NCBI RefSeq assembly: GCF_003990975.1
Contig: NZ_RZJR01000002.1
Location: 96,741 to 160,740 of the forward strand
Length of the DNA stretch: 64,000 nt
Reading direction: 5' to 3'
Origin: Cohnella sp. AR92
GTDB taxonomy: Bacteria; Bacillota; Bacilli; Paenibacillales; Paenibacillaceae
Positions 56,427 to 64,000 of the stretch are shown piece after piece. The position numbers and the translations under genes are program-made. The notes under the pieces are model-generated. The model saw only the letters and a program-made list of their open reading frames with translations, did not search any database and was not told the DNA's origin. The stretch's first letter is position 1, and each line of letters opens with the position of its first letter.

Positions 56427-56693
56427 TTAGACGAACGCGTTAAGCACGGTCTTAAGCCCGCTGACCAGGAAATCCAAAGCAATCAGAGCAATGATCGGCG
56501 AGATATCCAGAATGCCGCCGATAGGCGGAATGAATCGGCGGAAGACCGAGAGATACGGCTCGACGATCTTGCCCAGCAGCTCGCCAACGAAACTATCCTT
56601 GACGCTTGGCACCCAAGACATCAGGACGTAGATCAGAATCATGTAGAACTAGATTTGGTACAGGATATCGATAATGCGAAATACTTCAGTCAA
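56427..56693 (-). pseudogene. yggT: YggT-family membrane protein with in-frame amber codon
   Basis: The frame from TTG 56693 (GAGGTG 8 nt upstream, just after the sepF stop) to 56427 is 88 sense-length codons, the usual YggT size, and reads LTEVFRIIDILYQI, stop, FYMILIYVLMSWVPSVKDSF. Codon 15 is TAG (56649-56651), where relatives have a sense residue inside the first membrane helix. Re-initiation at ATG 56642 would give a 71-residue product lacking much of TM1. The remainder (PYLSVFRRFIPPIGGILDIS; PIIALIALDFL) is intact. YggT acts in membrane/division functions. Either a real nonsense mutation or a sequencing error. Confidence 0.85.
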
Positions 56694-56700
56694 AAGGAGG

Positions 56701-57153
56701 TCACCTCATTTTGGAATAGTCGGCTTCCTCTCCCAGCATCTCCGATATGGTGCCCGAAATTTCCACGGAGTCAGGTGTGCAAAGGAAGATGTTCGGACCC
56801 AGCTTCGATATGTGCCCGCCTAGAGCATAGACGGTGCCGCTCAGAAAATCAACTATGCGGATCGCTTGGTCCCGTCTGACGCGCTGAAGGTTTACGACAA
56901 CGCTTCTGCGGGTCTTCAAGTGATCGGCAATCTCCTGCGCCTCGTCATAAGTACGCGGTTCCGTCAGCACGACGCGGGCATTCTTCTGGGAATGAATACT
57001 GACAACATTGTTCCTACTTGATTGTTTACGGGTCTCGAAAGGAGTGGTTTCAACTTCTTGCTCATCCTCGATCCCGTATCTCTCGTCGCGATCGGCCGGG
57101 GCTTCGTCTTCTTGAAGTCCCAAATAGTTCAGAAACTTGTTCATTACGCTCAT
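56701..57153 (-). CDS. sepF: Cell-division protein SepF
   Basis: 150 residues. N-terminal amphipathic helix ([13 protein letters not shown]), linker, and SepF core (~60-140): [60 protein letters not shown]. Forms rings that bind FtsZ's C-terminus and tether it to the membrane. GGGGAGGG upstream. Confidence 0.95.
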   Translation of the reverse strand: MSVMNKFLNYLGLQEDEAPADRDERYGIEDEQEVETTPFETRKQSSRNNVVSIHSQKNARVVLTEPRTYDEAQEIADHLKTRRSVVVNLQRVRRDQAIRIVDFLSGTVYALGGHISKLGPNIFLCTPDSVEISGTISEMLGEEADYSKMR

Positions 57154-57195
57154 CTGCTGTCCCTCCCCTAATGGCCGATCCCGTTCGATTCGGAA

Positions 57196-57888
57196 TCAGG
57201 CTTCTTCTTCCTTGCCAACCAATACGGTTCCCAACCGGACCCAGGTGGCTCCTTCTTCAATCGCGATCTCGAAATCTCCGGACATCCCCATCGACAGCTC
57301 GGTGAGCGGCTCCGCGAATGCCCGGCTTTCGTTAAGCTCGTCCCTCAGCAGTCGCAACGCTCGGAACACCGGGCGCGTCTGTTCCGCTTCCAGTTCAAGC
57401 GGCGCCATTGTCATCAGGCCGATCGGCCTTACGTGATTCAGCGGACGAATCGCCGCGGCGAATTCACGCACTTCTTCCGGCTGAAGCCCATGCTTGGATT
57501 CCTCTCCGGATACGTTCACCTGTATGAAGCAGGGAACGACGATGCCTAATGCGGACGCTCGCTTATGAATCTCCTCCGCCAGCGAGAGGCGGTCAAGCGA
57601 ATGTATGTAATCGAATCGTCCGACGACATCCTTGACCTTCTTCGTTTGAAGCGAACCGATAAAATGGAAAACGGCTTGTCCATGAAGAAGATTCCACTTC
57701 TCCTCCGATGCCGGCCAGCGGTTCTCCCCCAGATGGGCGATTCCGTGAGCGACGGCATTCTGCGTCGTTGCGGCGGATACATACTTCGTAACGGCAACGA
57801 CTTTTACGTCCTCCCGCTTCCGGCCGCTTCTCTCGCAAGCGTTCCCGATTCGGCTCTCCACCTCATCGATGCGGTCAGCCAACGCCAT
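57196..57888 (-). CDS. YggS/YlmE-family PLP-binding protein
   Basis: 230 residues from ATG 57888 (GAGGTG, 9-nt spacing; GTG 57900 is the alternative). PLP lysine in [52 protein letters not shown] and [20 protein letters not shown] are hallmarks. Homologues maintain PLP and amino-acid homeostasis. Overlaps pgeF by 14 bp. Confidence 0.95.
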   Translation of the reverse strand: MALADRIDEVESRIGNACERSGRKREDVKVVAVTKYVSAATTQNAVAHGIAHLGENRWPASEEKWNLLHGQAVFHFIGSLQTKKVKDVVGRFDYIHSLDRLSLAEEIHKRASALGIVVPCFIQVNVSGEESKHGLQPEEVREFAAAIRPLNHVRPIGLMTMAPLELEAEQTRPVFRALRLLRDELNESRAFAEPLTELSMGMSGDFEIAIEEGATWVRLGTVLVGKEEEA

Positions 57889-58747
57889 GGCGATATTCAC
57901 CTCTTCTTCCCAGCCAGCTCATCATCCGTCCTGTTGCACCGTTCTCCTGGCGATGCGAGAAGAAAATATCGGTGCGGCAGCCAGTGCACCATGTTGTCAT
58001 TTCGATGCGGCTCGGCAAAATTCCTGCTTTTATCATAAGGTGTCGGTTAAATTCTTTCAAGTTTAGCCTGGCATGCCCTTCTTTGGCATTCGTCACCAAA
58101 GGGGAAGCATCGGCTTGATAGATGTCTTCAAGCTCGGCCGCAAGCGGCCTGACGTGCTTCAGGACGGCTTCGTCGACCTCATAACAGCAGGCTCCGATGG
58201 ATGGGCCGACCGCAGCCATCAAATCTTCCGGCTTGGTTCCGTAATGATTCCGCATGGCTTCGATAGTCGCAGCCGCCACGTTAGCGACCGTTCCCTTCCA
58301 CCCCGCGTGAGCGAGGCCGAGAGCGTTCGTCGCCGGGTCGTAGAAATATAACGGAACGCAGTCCGCAAAGTACATGGCAAGCAGAATGTCCGGTTCGTTC
58401 GTGATCAGCGCGTCCGTGTCCGGAATGGCCGAATCCCGATCCAGCCGTCCTCTTCCGGCATCCGCGGACGTGACCGCATGAACTCGATTGCCGTGAACCT
58501 GCTCCGCGCAGGTCCATGCCGCGAAGTTCCACCCCAGCGCTTCCGCCACTAGCTTGCGATTGGCGATAACGTCAGACGCTTCGTCTCCCACATGCAGCGC
58601 CGTATTCAGCGCTTGTCGAGGCGGCGCGCTTACTCCGCCGTTCCGGGTAGAGAATCCCGCCGTTATTCCCTCGAACGCTTCCCACTTCGCGAGGTGCAGC
58701 AAGCCTGCGTCCGATCCAGGCTTCTCCGTTAGCATGAATGGTTCCAT
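57875..58747 (-). CDS. pgeF: Peptidoglycan editing factor PgeF (YlmD, DUF152)
   Basis: 290 residues from ATG 58747 (GGAGGTG). Metal-ligand motifs of the family: WTCAEQVHGNRVHAV, MYFADCVPLYFYDPATNALG, LAHAGWKGTVANVAAATIEA (Cys/His ligands). Related PgeF proteins remove non-canonical residues from peptidoglycan precursors; other members act as laccase-like or purine phosphorylase enzymes. In synteny with sepF. Confidence 0.93.
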   Translation of the reverse strand: MEPFMLTEKPGSDAGLLHLAKWEAFEGITAGFSTRNGGVSAPPRQALNTALHVGDEASDVIANRKLVAEALGWNFAAWTCAEQVHGNRVHAVTSADAGRGRLDRDSAIPDTDALITNEPDILLAMYFADCVPLYFYDPATNALGLAHAGWKGTVANVAAATIEAMRNHYGTKPEDLMAAVGPSIGACCYEVDEAVLKHVRPLAAELEDIYQADASPLVTNAKEGHARLNLKEFNRHLMIKAGILPSRIEMTTWCTGCRTDIFFSHRQENGATGRMMSWLGRRGEYRHGVG

Positions 58748-58816
58748 AAGGGATCCCACCTCCCGACACCAAGTGTATCATAGGAAACGCCCCCGCGAAA
58801 AGAAAGGAACCGAACG

Positions 58817-59092
58817 TCAACGTCCGATTCCTTCCATCTCCTCCGCCTTGTACGCTTTGGCGTCATCCAGTCTCACGAGCACGACGTCCGCCCCGATCTT
58901 CACGATATTGCGCCAAGGGATGACGACGTCGTTCCCGCCGCCGAACATTCCGAAGAAGCGGCTGACCGTCGGCACGACGATCGAATCGATCCTGCCTTGA
59001 CGCAAGTCTAGCTCTAGATCGCTCACCTGACCCAACTTTTTGCCGTCCACGATATTGATGACGTCCTTGGTCTGAAAATCGGAAATTTTCAT
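58817..59092 (-). CDS. YlmC/YmxH-family PRC-barrel sporulation protein
   Basis: 91 residues: MKISDFQTKDVINIVDGKKL, LGQVSDLELDLRQGRIDSIV and IPWRNIVKIGADVVLV match the PRC-barrel YlmC/YmxH proteins of spore formers. Located beside sigG as in Bacilli. Ribosome site GAGGG. Confidence 0.9.
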   Translation of the reverse strand: MKISDFQTKDVINIVDGKKLGQVSDLELDLRQGRIDSIVVPTVSRFFGMFGGGNDVVIPWRNIVKIGADVVLVRLDDAKAYKAEEMEGIGR

Positions 59093-59187
59093 GAGCGTCC
59101 CTCGCCTTCCCCGTCGGCGCCTTCACCGGGCGAATGTCCGTATGATTCATTATATGTGCCAAGTCCCGAAAATGTACGGATAAATAA

Positions 59188-59228
59188 GAAACGAGGCCAG
59201 GCAGCTTCTTGCGCCGCTTAGCCCCGTC
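59188..59228 (-). terminator. sigG terminator
   Basis: ACGGGGC pairs with GGCCTCGT on the minus strand, followed by TTCTTATTTAT. Confidence 0.65.
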
Positions 59229-59232
59229 CTCT

Positions 59233-60015
59233 TTACGTTTTGACGTGCTTCTGCATTTGTTGGATCGCGGATTTCTCCAGCCTGGATACCTGGGCTTGCG
59301 AGATTCCGATCTCGTCCGCCACTTCCATCTGCGTCTTGCCTTCGAAGAATCTCATCGAGAGGATCATCTTCTCCCGTTCGTTAAGCTTCCTCATGGCTTC
59401 CCGCAGCGCGATCTCTTCGATCCACTGGATATCCTTGTTCCTCTCGTCGCTTATCTGATCCATGACGAAGATCGGATCGCCGCCATCGTGGTAGATGGGT
59501 TCGAATAAGGAGACCGGGTCTTGGATCGCGTCCAAAGCGAAAACGATATCTTCTTTAGGAACGTTCAGCACCTCGGAGATCTCCAGAATCGTCGGTTCCC
59601 TGGAATGCTGATTGGTTAGTTGGTCTCGGACCTGCAAAGCTTTGTATGCAATGTCCCTTAAGCTTCTGGATACGCGAATCGGATTGTTGTCGCGAAGGTA
59701 ACGGCGAATCTCACCGATAATCATCGGTACCGCATACGTCGAGAATCGAACGTTCTGGCCGAGGTCGAAGTTGTCGATGGCTTTCATCAGCCCGATGCAG
59801 CCGACCTGGAACAGATCGTCGACGAATTCGCCGCGGTTGTTGAAGCGCTGGATAACGCTAAGCACTAAACGCAAATTGCCGTTGACCAGTTTTTCTCGGG
59901 CTTCCAATTCTCCTCGGGTCTGCAGAGCGAGAAACAACTCCCTCATTTCGGCGTTTGTGAGTACAGGCAGCTTGGAGGTGTCTACTCCACAAATCTCCAC
60001 TTTGTTGCGGGTCAA
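59233..60015 (-). CDS. sigG: Sporulation sigma factor SigG (forespore late)
   Basis: 260 residues, the Bacillus size, from TTG 60015 after GGGAGGAA. N-terminal KVEICGVDTSKLPVLTNAEM is the SigG hallmark (Gin-binding segment). Region 2 (NLRLVLSVIQRFNNRGEFVD; VRFSTYAVPMIIGEIRRYLR) and region 4 (MRFFEGKTQMEVADEIGISQ; AQVSRLEKSAI) intact. Follows sigE as in Bacilli. Confidence 0.96.
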   Translation of the reverse strand: MTRNKVEICGVDTSKLPVLTNAEMRELFLALQTRGELEAREKLVNGNLRLVLSVIQRFNNRGEFVDDLFQVGCIGLMKAIDNFDLGQNVRFSTYAVPMIIGEIRRYLRDNNPIRVSRSLRDIAYKALQVRDQLTNQHSREPTILEISEVLNVPKEDIVFALDAIQDPVSLFEPIYHDGGDPIFVMDQISDERNKDIQWIEEIALREAMRKLNEREKMILSMRFFEGKTQMEVADEIGISQAQVSRLEKSAIQQMQKHVKT

Positions 60016-60097
60016 GGCGATTCCTCCCGGGGAGCAGCGTTAATGTAAAGTATCTCCGCGGCAGGTGTTTTTATTCGATCCGGCTTTTTTATTCCGG

Positions 60098-60820
60098 TCA
60101 CACCATTTTGTTGAATTCCTTGCGCAGCCGTTTGATGATTCGTTTCTCCAGCCTGGAGATGTAGGATTGCGAGATGCCGAGCAGATCGGCCACGTCTTTC
60201 TGCGTTTTCTCTTCTCCGTCCGCGAGGCCGAATCGTAATTCCATGATCGTTCGTTCGCGGTCGCTTAATTTGTCGAGCGCCTTATGAAGCAGTTTGCGGT
60301 CCACCTGCTCCTCTATATTGCGATAAATCGTATCGTTCTCCGTGCCGAGAACATCCGACAGCAGAAGTTCGTTGCCGTCCCAATCGATATTGAGCGGCTC
60401 GTCGAAAGAAACCTCCGTGCGGGTTTTGCTGTTGCGCCTTAAATACATAAGAATTTCGTTCTCGATGCAGCGGGATGCGTACGTGGCCAGCTTGATTTTT
60501 TTCTCGGGATCGAACGTGTTGACCGCCTTGATCAGCCCGATCGCGCCAATAGACACCAGATCCTCGATGTGAATGCCGGTGTTCTCGAACTTGCGGGCGA
60601 TGTAGACGACCAAGCGAAGGTTCCGCTCGATCAGCATCGCCCGAATCGCCGCGTCCCCGCTCGGGAGGCGTTCCAGCAAATATTCTTCTTCCTCCCTCGT
60701 CAACGGGGGCGGAAGCGCTTCGCTGCCTCCAATATAATAGACTTCCTCGCTCTTCCATCCGAACCGGAATAACAGGCGATAGAACGTCAATTGGGACATC
60801 AGCTTCCATTTTACGAGCAT
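60098..60820 (-). CDS. sigE: Sporulation sigma factor SigE precursor (mother cell)
   Basis: 240 residues. Pro-sequence of ~27 residues ([20 protein letters not shown]) is removed by SpoIIGA. Region 2 ([40 protein letters not shown]) and region 4 ([35 protein letters not shown]) present. AGGAGG upstream of ATG 60820; 15 bp from spoIIGA. Confidence 0.97.
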   Translation of the reverse strand: MLVKWKLMSQLTFYRLLFRFGWKSEEVYYIGGSEALPPPLTREEEEYLLERLPSGDAAIRAMLIERNLRLVVYIARKFENTGIHIEDLVSIGAIGLIKAVNTFDPEKKIKLATYASRCIENEILMYLRRNSKTRTEVSFDEPLNIDWDGNELLLSDVLGTENDTIYRNIEEQVDRKLLHKALDKLSDRERTIMELRFGLADGEEKTQKDVADLLGISQSYISRLEKRIIKRLRKEFNKMV

Positions 60821-60835
60821 TTCATCAGCCTCCTG

Positions 60836-61798
60836 TCACGCGGGTTGGGAAGGAATTGACGGAGTGGAATCCGTCATTCCCAGGTCAGGATGCACGATTG
60901 CGCGATAGGTTCCATCCGGCGAGATAGAGCCTCCATCCATTCCAATGAGTACCCGTCGGTATATTCGTTCCTCCGATGACCCGCTGACGATCGAGACAGA
61001 GTCCGGCTTGATCGCCAGCAGCAAGCGTGTCGTTCCGTTCAAGCTGCGATAGGGGACCAGGCGTATCCGCTCCCCCCAAGCAAATCCGTCTTCCCGAAGT
61101 CCGTCCAATTCCGCCAGCAATTGATCGGCCGGCTCCTGATGCAAGCGTTCCGCCCATCCGGAAGGAAGCTTATCCTTCCATAAGGAGGCTTCCATCATCA
61201 TGACCGGTATCCTCGTCAAGGGGTCGTAGAGCCGGTTGCCGGTATCCACCAATCCCCTGCAGCTCCAGCTCTCTCCGTCCACCGTTACGACGACGTCTAC
61301 GAGCAACGACTCGAGCCGCTGTTGGCGCTCCGTGCTCGCCGATGCTCCCCTGAACATCCAGACGGACAGGGCGAATGTTGCCGCGAAGAGCCCCAATTGC
61401 AGCTGCCAGCTGAGAAGCAGGCCTCCGTCCGCCGTAACCGTCATCGCCTTCCAAGGGCTGCCGGATTGTGTCAACAAGAAGGAAGTCCCGATGACGCCGC
61501 CAAGCGTCGCAAAATTAACGACATAGAAAGCGACGAACAGCCGTATGAATCGAAGCAAGCCTCCATACCCGAACGCGCATAACAGCATGAGAACGGACAC
61601 CATAAGCTTTGCCGCGAACGAATAGAGATACGGCACGCTCGCCAGGAACATCATGGCGGCATAAGCCGCTCCCAGCCCCGCCGACAGAGCCACTCTCCGT
61701 CTCTTGGGCTGAAGCTTCCTCACCTTTGCCGTCAGAAGAAGAACCGTTCCGTCCACGGCAAGATTCGTGAAGAATACCAAATCCACATAAACAGTCAC
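60836..61798 (-). CDS. spoIIGA: Sigma-E processing peptidase SpoIIGA
   Basis: 320 residues. Five membrane helices in the N-terminal half (TVYVDLVFFTNLAVDGTVLL start), then an aspartic-protease-like domain with catalytic Asp in CRGLVDTGNRLYDPLTRIPV (~185). Cleaves pro-sigma-E after forespore signalling by SpoIIR. GTG start 61798 with AAAGGATGG. TATACT about 50 bp upstream is a possible -10; Spo0A boxes were not convincingly found. Confidence 0.94.
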   Translation of the reverse strand: MTVYVDLVFFTNLAVDGTVLLLTAKVRKLQPKRRRVALSAGLGAAYAAMMFLASVPYLYSFAAKLMVSVLMLLCAFGYGGLLRFIRLFVAFYVVNFATLGGVIGTSFLLTQSGSPWKAMTVTADGGLLLSWQLQLGLFAATFALSVWMFRGASASTERQQRLESLLVDVVVTVDGESWSCRGLVDTGNRLYDPLTRIPVMMMEASLWKDKLPSGWAERLHQEPADQLLAELDGLREDGFAWGERIRLVPYRSLNGTTRLLLAIKPDSVSIVSGSSEERIYRRVLIGMDGGSISPDGTYRAIVHPDLGMTDSTPSIPSQPA

Positions 61799-61860
61799 GA
61801 GGGATCGCCATCCTTTGTCGCCCCGGAACCGTGAGCGGTCAAGGCCGGGATGGATGAACC

Positions 61861-62318
61861 CAGTATAATCCGTTTGATTTTCGGTGTCTGTCTATTCGTG
61901 GCGTCCTGACCTTTGTTTTTTTGTCGGAGCATACCTAACAAGCAAAGCCCGAGACTTCCCAGGCGCCCGATTCTCTATTGGCTTCAAACCTATTCCGCGA
62001 CCCTATTCCCCTCAGTACCCTATTCCCCCAATCCCCCATTTCATCCACTTCACCCACTTCACCCACTTCATCCCTTCTCCCTAATGACGCCCCTTCAGGC
62101 GCCTCTCCCCACTCTCACCACTCCCCCATCCCCCCCCACTTCACCCCTTCTCCCTAATGACGCCCCTTAAGGCGCCTCTCCCTTTCGCTCAGGAGTAGTC
62201 CAGGCATTCAACAATCACTAGAACCTATCAATAGCGGCTGGATTGCTAATTGGAAAATGATTGCAATTAAACTCGGAAAATGTTACACTTAATATAGGAA
62301 CAAACGTTCGCTTTTGGG
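61861..62318. repeat. Gene-free pyrimidine-rich region with direct repeats
   Basis: About 450 bp without a gene. CACTTCACC units recur at 62045-62070. A ~45-bp block (CTTCTCCCTAATGACGCCCC then TTNAGGCGCCTCTCCC) occurs twice, about 62068-62107 and 62145-62183. Each block contains the near-palindrome GACGCCCCTTAAGGCGCC. Confidence 0.75.
62173..62195 (-). repeat. Dispersed short repeat, copy 5
   Basis: CGCCTCTCCCTTTCGCTCAG followed by GAG; same orientation as copy 1, fused to the second direct-repeat block. Confidence 0.8.
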
Positions 62319-62327
62319 GTGATTCGT

Positions 62328-63344
62328 GTGGATGATACCTATGATGCTTTTCTTCTGGAATCGGGTGGCGAAGAGGCCTGCTACGACTATTTCTATCAAT
62401 GCAGGTGGCCGTCTGGCTATCGCTGTCCTTCCTGCGGCCATAAGGACTGTTATATCATTTCTACTAGGAGATTGCCTCTATACGAATGCGTGCACTGCCG
62501 CTGCCAAACGTCCGTGACGTCGGGTACTGCATTGGAAGGGACTCGAACCCCCTTGTCGAAATGGCTGTATGCCATGAAGCTCCTAGGCCGCCCAGCCGCC
62601 GGCGTCAATGCCGTGCTATTGGGCAAGTTGCTGAAGGTCACTTATAAGACGGCTTACGCCATGCTGGATAAGATTCGACATTGCCTTAGCCTGTTGCCCC
62701 CGGAGAAGCTTTCAGGCGAGATTCAAGCTGGAATCTCGGTCATGGGCTGGACGATTGATTCCGGGTATGAATTGACCGAGAAACAGCATCCGATTGCCGT
62801 TGGAATCTCCTTGGATGAGAACGGAGAGCCGGATCGCCTCGCGATGATGGTCGTCCCTCGTACTCATATGATGAATTATTCCCTCAAGCCGAGCGGACGT
62901 GATCTGTTCCGTGAGACGCATTTCTCCGATGATGCGGACACACTTTCGAATACCATCTATCACAGTCAGTTGCTGACCATCAAGCGTTGTCGCAGCCTGG
63001 TCTCTATCTACAAAGCAAGCTACAAGCAAATTAACGGCATTTATCGCGGCGTCCATCCCCGTTCGTTGCCGAAATACCTGGCTGAGTTTACTTTTCGATG
63101 GAATGCTGCGGCTAGGAACGGTAACACCGGCAATTGCATCGGCACTAGCATCAGCACTATTACCGCTACTAGCTCTAGTTCCGTCCCCAACACCAGCTCC
63201 AGTAACAGCACTAGCTCCAGTACCAACACTAGCTCGAGTAAAAGAACTAGCGTTAGCTCAATTACCTCCGCTAGCATTAGCATCAGCCGGCAGATAGCCC
63301 AAGCCTGCATGGCCTATTCTCTGTCGCATCTGGCCGCCGCTTAA
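62328..63344 (+). CDS. IS1595-type transposase-like protein with abnormal Ser/Thr tail
   Basis: 338 residues from GTG 62328 (GGGGTG, 6-nt spacing). N-terminal zinc ribbon (CRWPSGYRCPSCGHKDCYII; LYECVHCRCQTSVTSGTALE) and ISXO2/IS1595-like core (TRTPLSKWLYAMKLLGRPAA; INGIYRGVHPRSLPKYLAEF). The usual DDE region is poorly conserved. After TFRWNA the protein changes to a ~65-residue Ser/Thr/Asn tract encoded by a minisatellite, then ends SRQIAQACMAYSLSHLAAA. No terminal inverted repeats were recognised. Probably a domesticated or decayed transposase; lies between spoIIGA and ftsZ. Confidence 0.75.
   Translation: MDDTYDAFLLESGGEEACYDYFYQCRWPSGYRCPSCGHKDCYIISTRRLPLYECVHCRCQTSVTSGTALEGTRTPLSKWLYAMKLLGRPAAGVNAVLLGKLLKVTYKTAYAMLDKIRHCLSLLPPEKLSGEIQAGISVMGWTIDSGYELTEKQHPIAVGISLDENGEPDRLAMMVVPRTHMMNYSLKPSGRDLFRETHFSDDADTLSNTIYHSQLLTIKRCRSLVSIYKASYKQINGIYRGVHPRSLPKYLAEFTFRWNAAARNGNTGNCIGTSISTITATSSSSVPNTSSSNSTSSSTNTSSSKRTSVSSITSASISISRQIAQACMAYSLSHLAAA
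63142..63290 (+). repeat. 18-bp coding minisatellite in the transposase tail
   Basis: Degenerate units on ACTAGCTCCAGTAACAGC encode Thr-Ser-Ser-Ser-Asn-Ser. Confidence 0.85.
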
Positions 63345-63460
63345 CTTAGAAACTCGATTTAACGGATACCATCTCCGTTGTACTTGAAACGGAATGAAAA
63401 TGTTGAAGTCGTACGTTTAGCCATCTCTAAGCAAATGGTGAATGGCAATCGAGGATCCTT

Positions 63461-63484
63461 CTCCTGAGCCAGCGGGAGAGGCGG
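63461..63484 (+). repeat. Dispersed short repeat, copy 6 (divergent)
   Basis: CTCCTGAGCCAGCGGGAGAG followed by GCGG; same family, with changes in the centre. Confidence 0.7.
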
Positions 63485-63570
63485 CATAATGGGGCAAGTG
63501 TTGGATAGGGGGAGATAGTTATGTGTTTTGAAGATAGCGTTAAATAACGAGTCAGAAATGGATTAGGTGT

Positions 63571-63678
63571 ACGTGTGTGGGCGATGTGTGTGGGTGCGGT
63601 GTGGGTGCGATGCGGGTGCGATGCGGGTGCGATGTGGGTGCGATGTGGGTGGTGGGTGCGGGTGCGGTGTAGGTGCGG
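63571..63678. repeat. Minisatellite of 11-bp GGGTGCGATGY units
   Basis: Four near-perfect units at 63603-63646 flanked by degenerate GGTGCG/GGTGTG units; strong G/C strand asymmetry. Confidence 0.9.
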
Positions 63679-63708
63679 AAGGAATGGAAAGTAAAGTCCG
63701 GATGGGTA

Positions 63709-63738
63709 TAAAAAAGCCTACCCCGTAAAGGGATAGGC
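63709..63738 (-). terminator. ftsZ terminator
   Basis: GCCTATCCC / GGGGTAGGC on the minus strand (one G-U), followed by TTTTTTAT. Confidence 0.9.
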
Positions 63739-63795
63739 CCGCTGCTTGATCATTAGGATCAATGAGTTCCGTTCAAAACAAGACTTGGCTTGGCA

Positions 63796-64000
63796 TTAGC
63801 GGTCGTTACGAGGACGGTTGCGCAGGAAAGCGGGAATGTCCAGTTGATCGCTGCCAAGGTTGTTGCTGCCGAATGGACGAAGGTTGCTGCCGTTGTTTGC
63901 GGTGCGGCCTTCGTGCGGATCCGCTTGAGGAGCCGCATGCTGTTGTCCATGCTGTTGTTGCGGTTGCTGTTGTTGAGGAGCGGCAAATCCGCGGCGAGCT
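63796..64000 (-). CDS. ftsZ: Cell-division protein FtsZ, C-terminal end (5' part outside window)
   Basis: The frame runs from the window edge to TAA at 63796-63798. It encodes a Gln/His-rich variable linker and ends SDQLDIPAFLRNRPRNDR, the conserved C-terminal peptide of FtsZ (DIPAFLR) that binds SepF, FtsA and other partners, plus the basic tail. Position next to spoIIGA/sigE fits the Bacillus order. Confidence 0.93.
   Translation of the reverse strand, partial: ARRGFAAPQQQQPQQQHGQQHAAPQADPHEGRTANNGSNLRPFGSNNLGSDQLDIPAFLRNRPRNDR

Larger units (their letters stand above)
63345..63708. other. Intergenic region between transposase and ftsZ
   Basis: No supported gene. Contains dispersed repeat copy 6 and the GGGTGCGATGY minisatellite. 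Confidence 0.7.

Noticed and set aside
63759..63986. 75-codon minus-strand frame at the right end
   Set aside because: Out of frame with FtsZ; the correct frame ends at 63796 with the DIPAFLRNR peptide.

Overview
The window looks like a chromosomal segment of a moderately GC-rich, spore-forming member of the Paenibacillaceae (Paenibacillus/Cohnella-like). Supporting evidence: the order ftsZ - spoIIGA - sigE - sigG - ylmC - pgeF - yggS - sepF - yggT - ylmH - divIVA - ileS - lspA - rluD matches the Bacillus-type division/sporulation cluster; there are S-layer-homology (SLH) enzymes, copper-amine-oxidase-N 'stalk' proteins, an LL-diaminopimelate aminotransferase, a GlnRS, a T-box leader and a PyrR attenuator; and strong GGAGG ribosome binding sites occur throughout. 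Genus assignment is inference.

Layout. 1-10.4 kb: end of an SLH/PrcB-like protein, ung, a D-amino-acid aminotransferase, a tiny unknown gene, a MazG-type protein, a membrane-anchored unknown, a ComP/ComA-like two-component pair without a pheromone gene, an SLH-anchored serine hydrolase and a soluble globin-type chemotaxis transducer whose heme-ligand histidine appears to be lost. 10.4-17.3 kb: an AT-richer accessory region with small secreted or membrane proteins, an SOS-type (LexA/DinR) double operator, two genes with near-identical 84-bp leaders and matching terminators, a divergent XRE regulator with a short hydrophobic peptide, two PD-(D/E)XK nuclease-type proteins and a decayed tyrosine recombinase, ending at a tRNA-Leu. 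17.4-18.5 kb: tRNA-Leu, tRNA-Ile2 and tRNA-fMet, and two small genes. 18.6-27.4 kb: one six-gene operon (MacB-type ATPase, lipoprotein adaptor, large two-module FtsX permease, second ATPase with an AbrB-like C-terminal domain, and two paralogous solute-binding lipoproteins). 27.6-33.9 kb: glnS, lipoprotein NagZ, SLH-GH18 hydrolase, nucleoside hydrolase and a small unknown. 34-38.1 kb: ssuD-ssuC-ssuA-ssuB sulfonate operon behind a leader with a terminator hairpin. 38.1-46.6 kb: pyrimidine cluster pyrR / pyrC-carA-carB-pyrF-pyrE without pyrB. 46.7-51 kb: dapL, rluD-like, lspA, a TraR/DksA-type zinc-finger protein and a DUF5665-like membrane protein. 51.3-61.8 kb: ileS (type 2) with T-box, divIVA, ylmH, yggT (with an in-frame amber codon), sepF, yggS, pgeF, ylmC, sigG, sigE, spoIIGA. 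61.8-64 kb: a repeat-rich patch with an abnormal IS1595-type transposase between spoIIGA and the 3' end of ftsZ.

How the parts work together. The right end is a division and sporulation module: FtsZ, SepF, YggT and DivIVA act at the septum, and SpoIIGA processes pro-sigma-E. The pyr genes carry out five of the six enzymatic steps from carbamoyl phosphate toward UMP under PyrR attenuation; aspartate carbamoyltransferase and dihydroorotate dehydrogenase are not here. The 18.6-27.4 kb operon combines export-type parts (adaptor, FtsX permease, MacB ATPases) with import-type binding lipoproteins, and is the best candidate for an incompletely described system. A short dispersed repeat (core TCCTGAGCGAATGGGAGAGG) occurs at six intergenic sites and twice brackets an octanucleotide microsatellite. 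All calls are from reading the sequence; no database searches were run.
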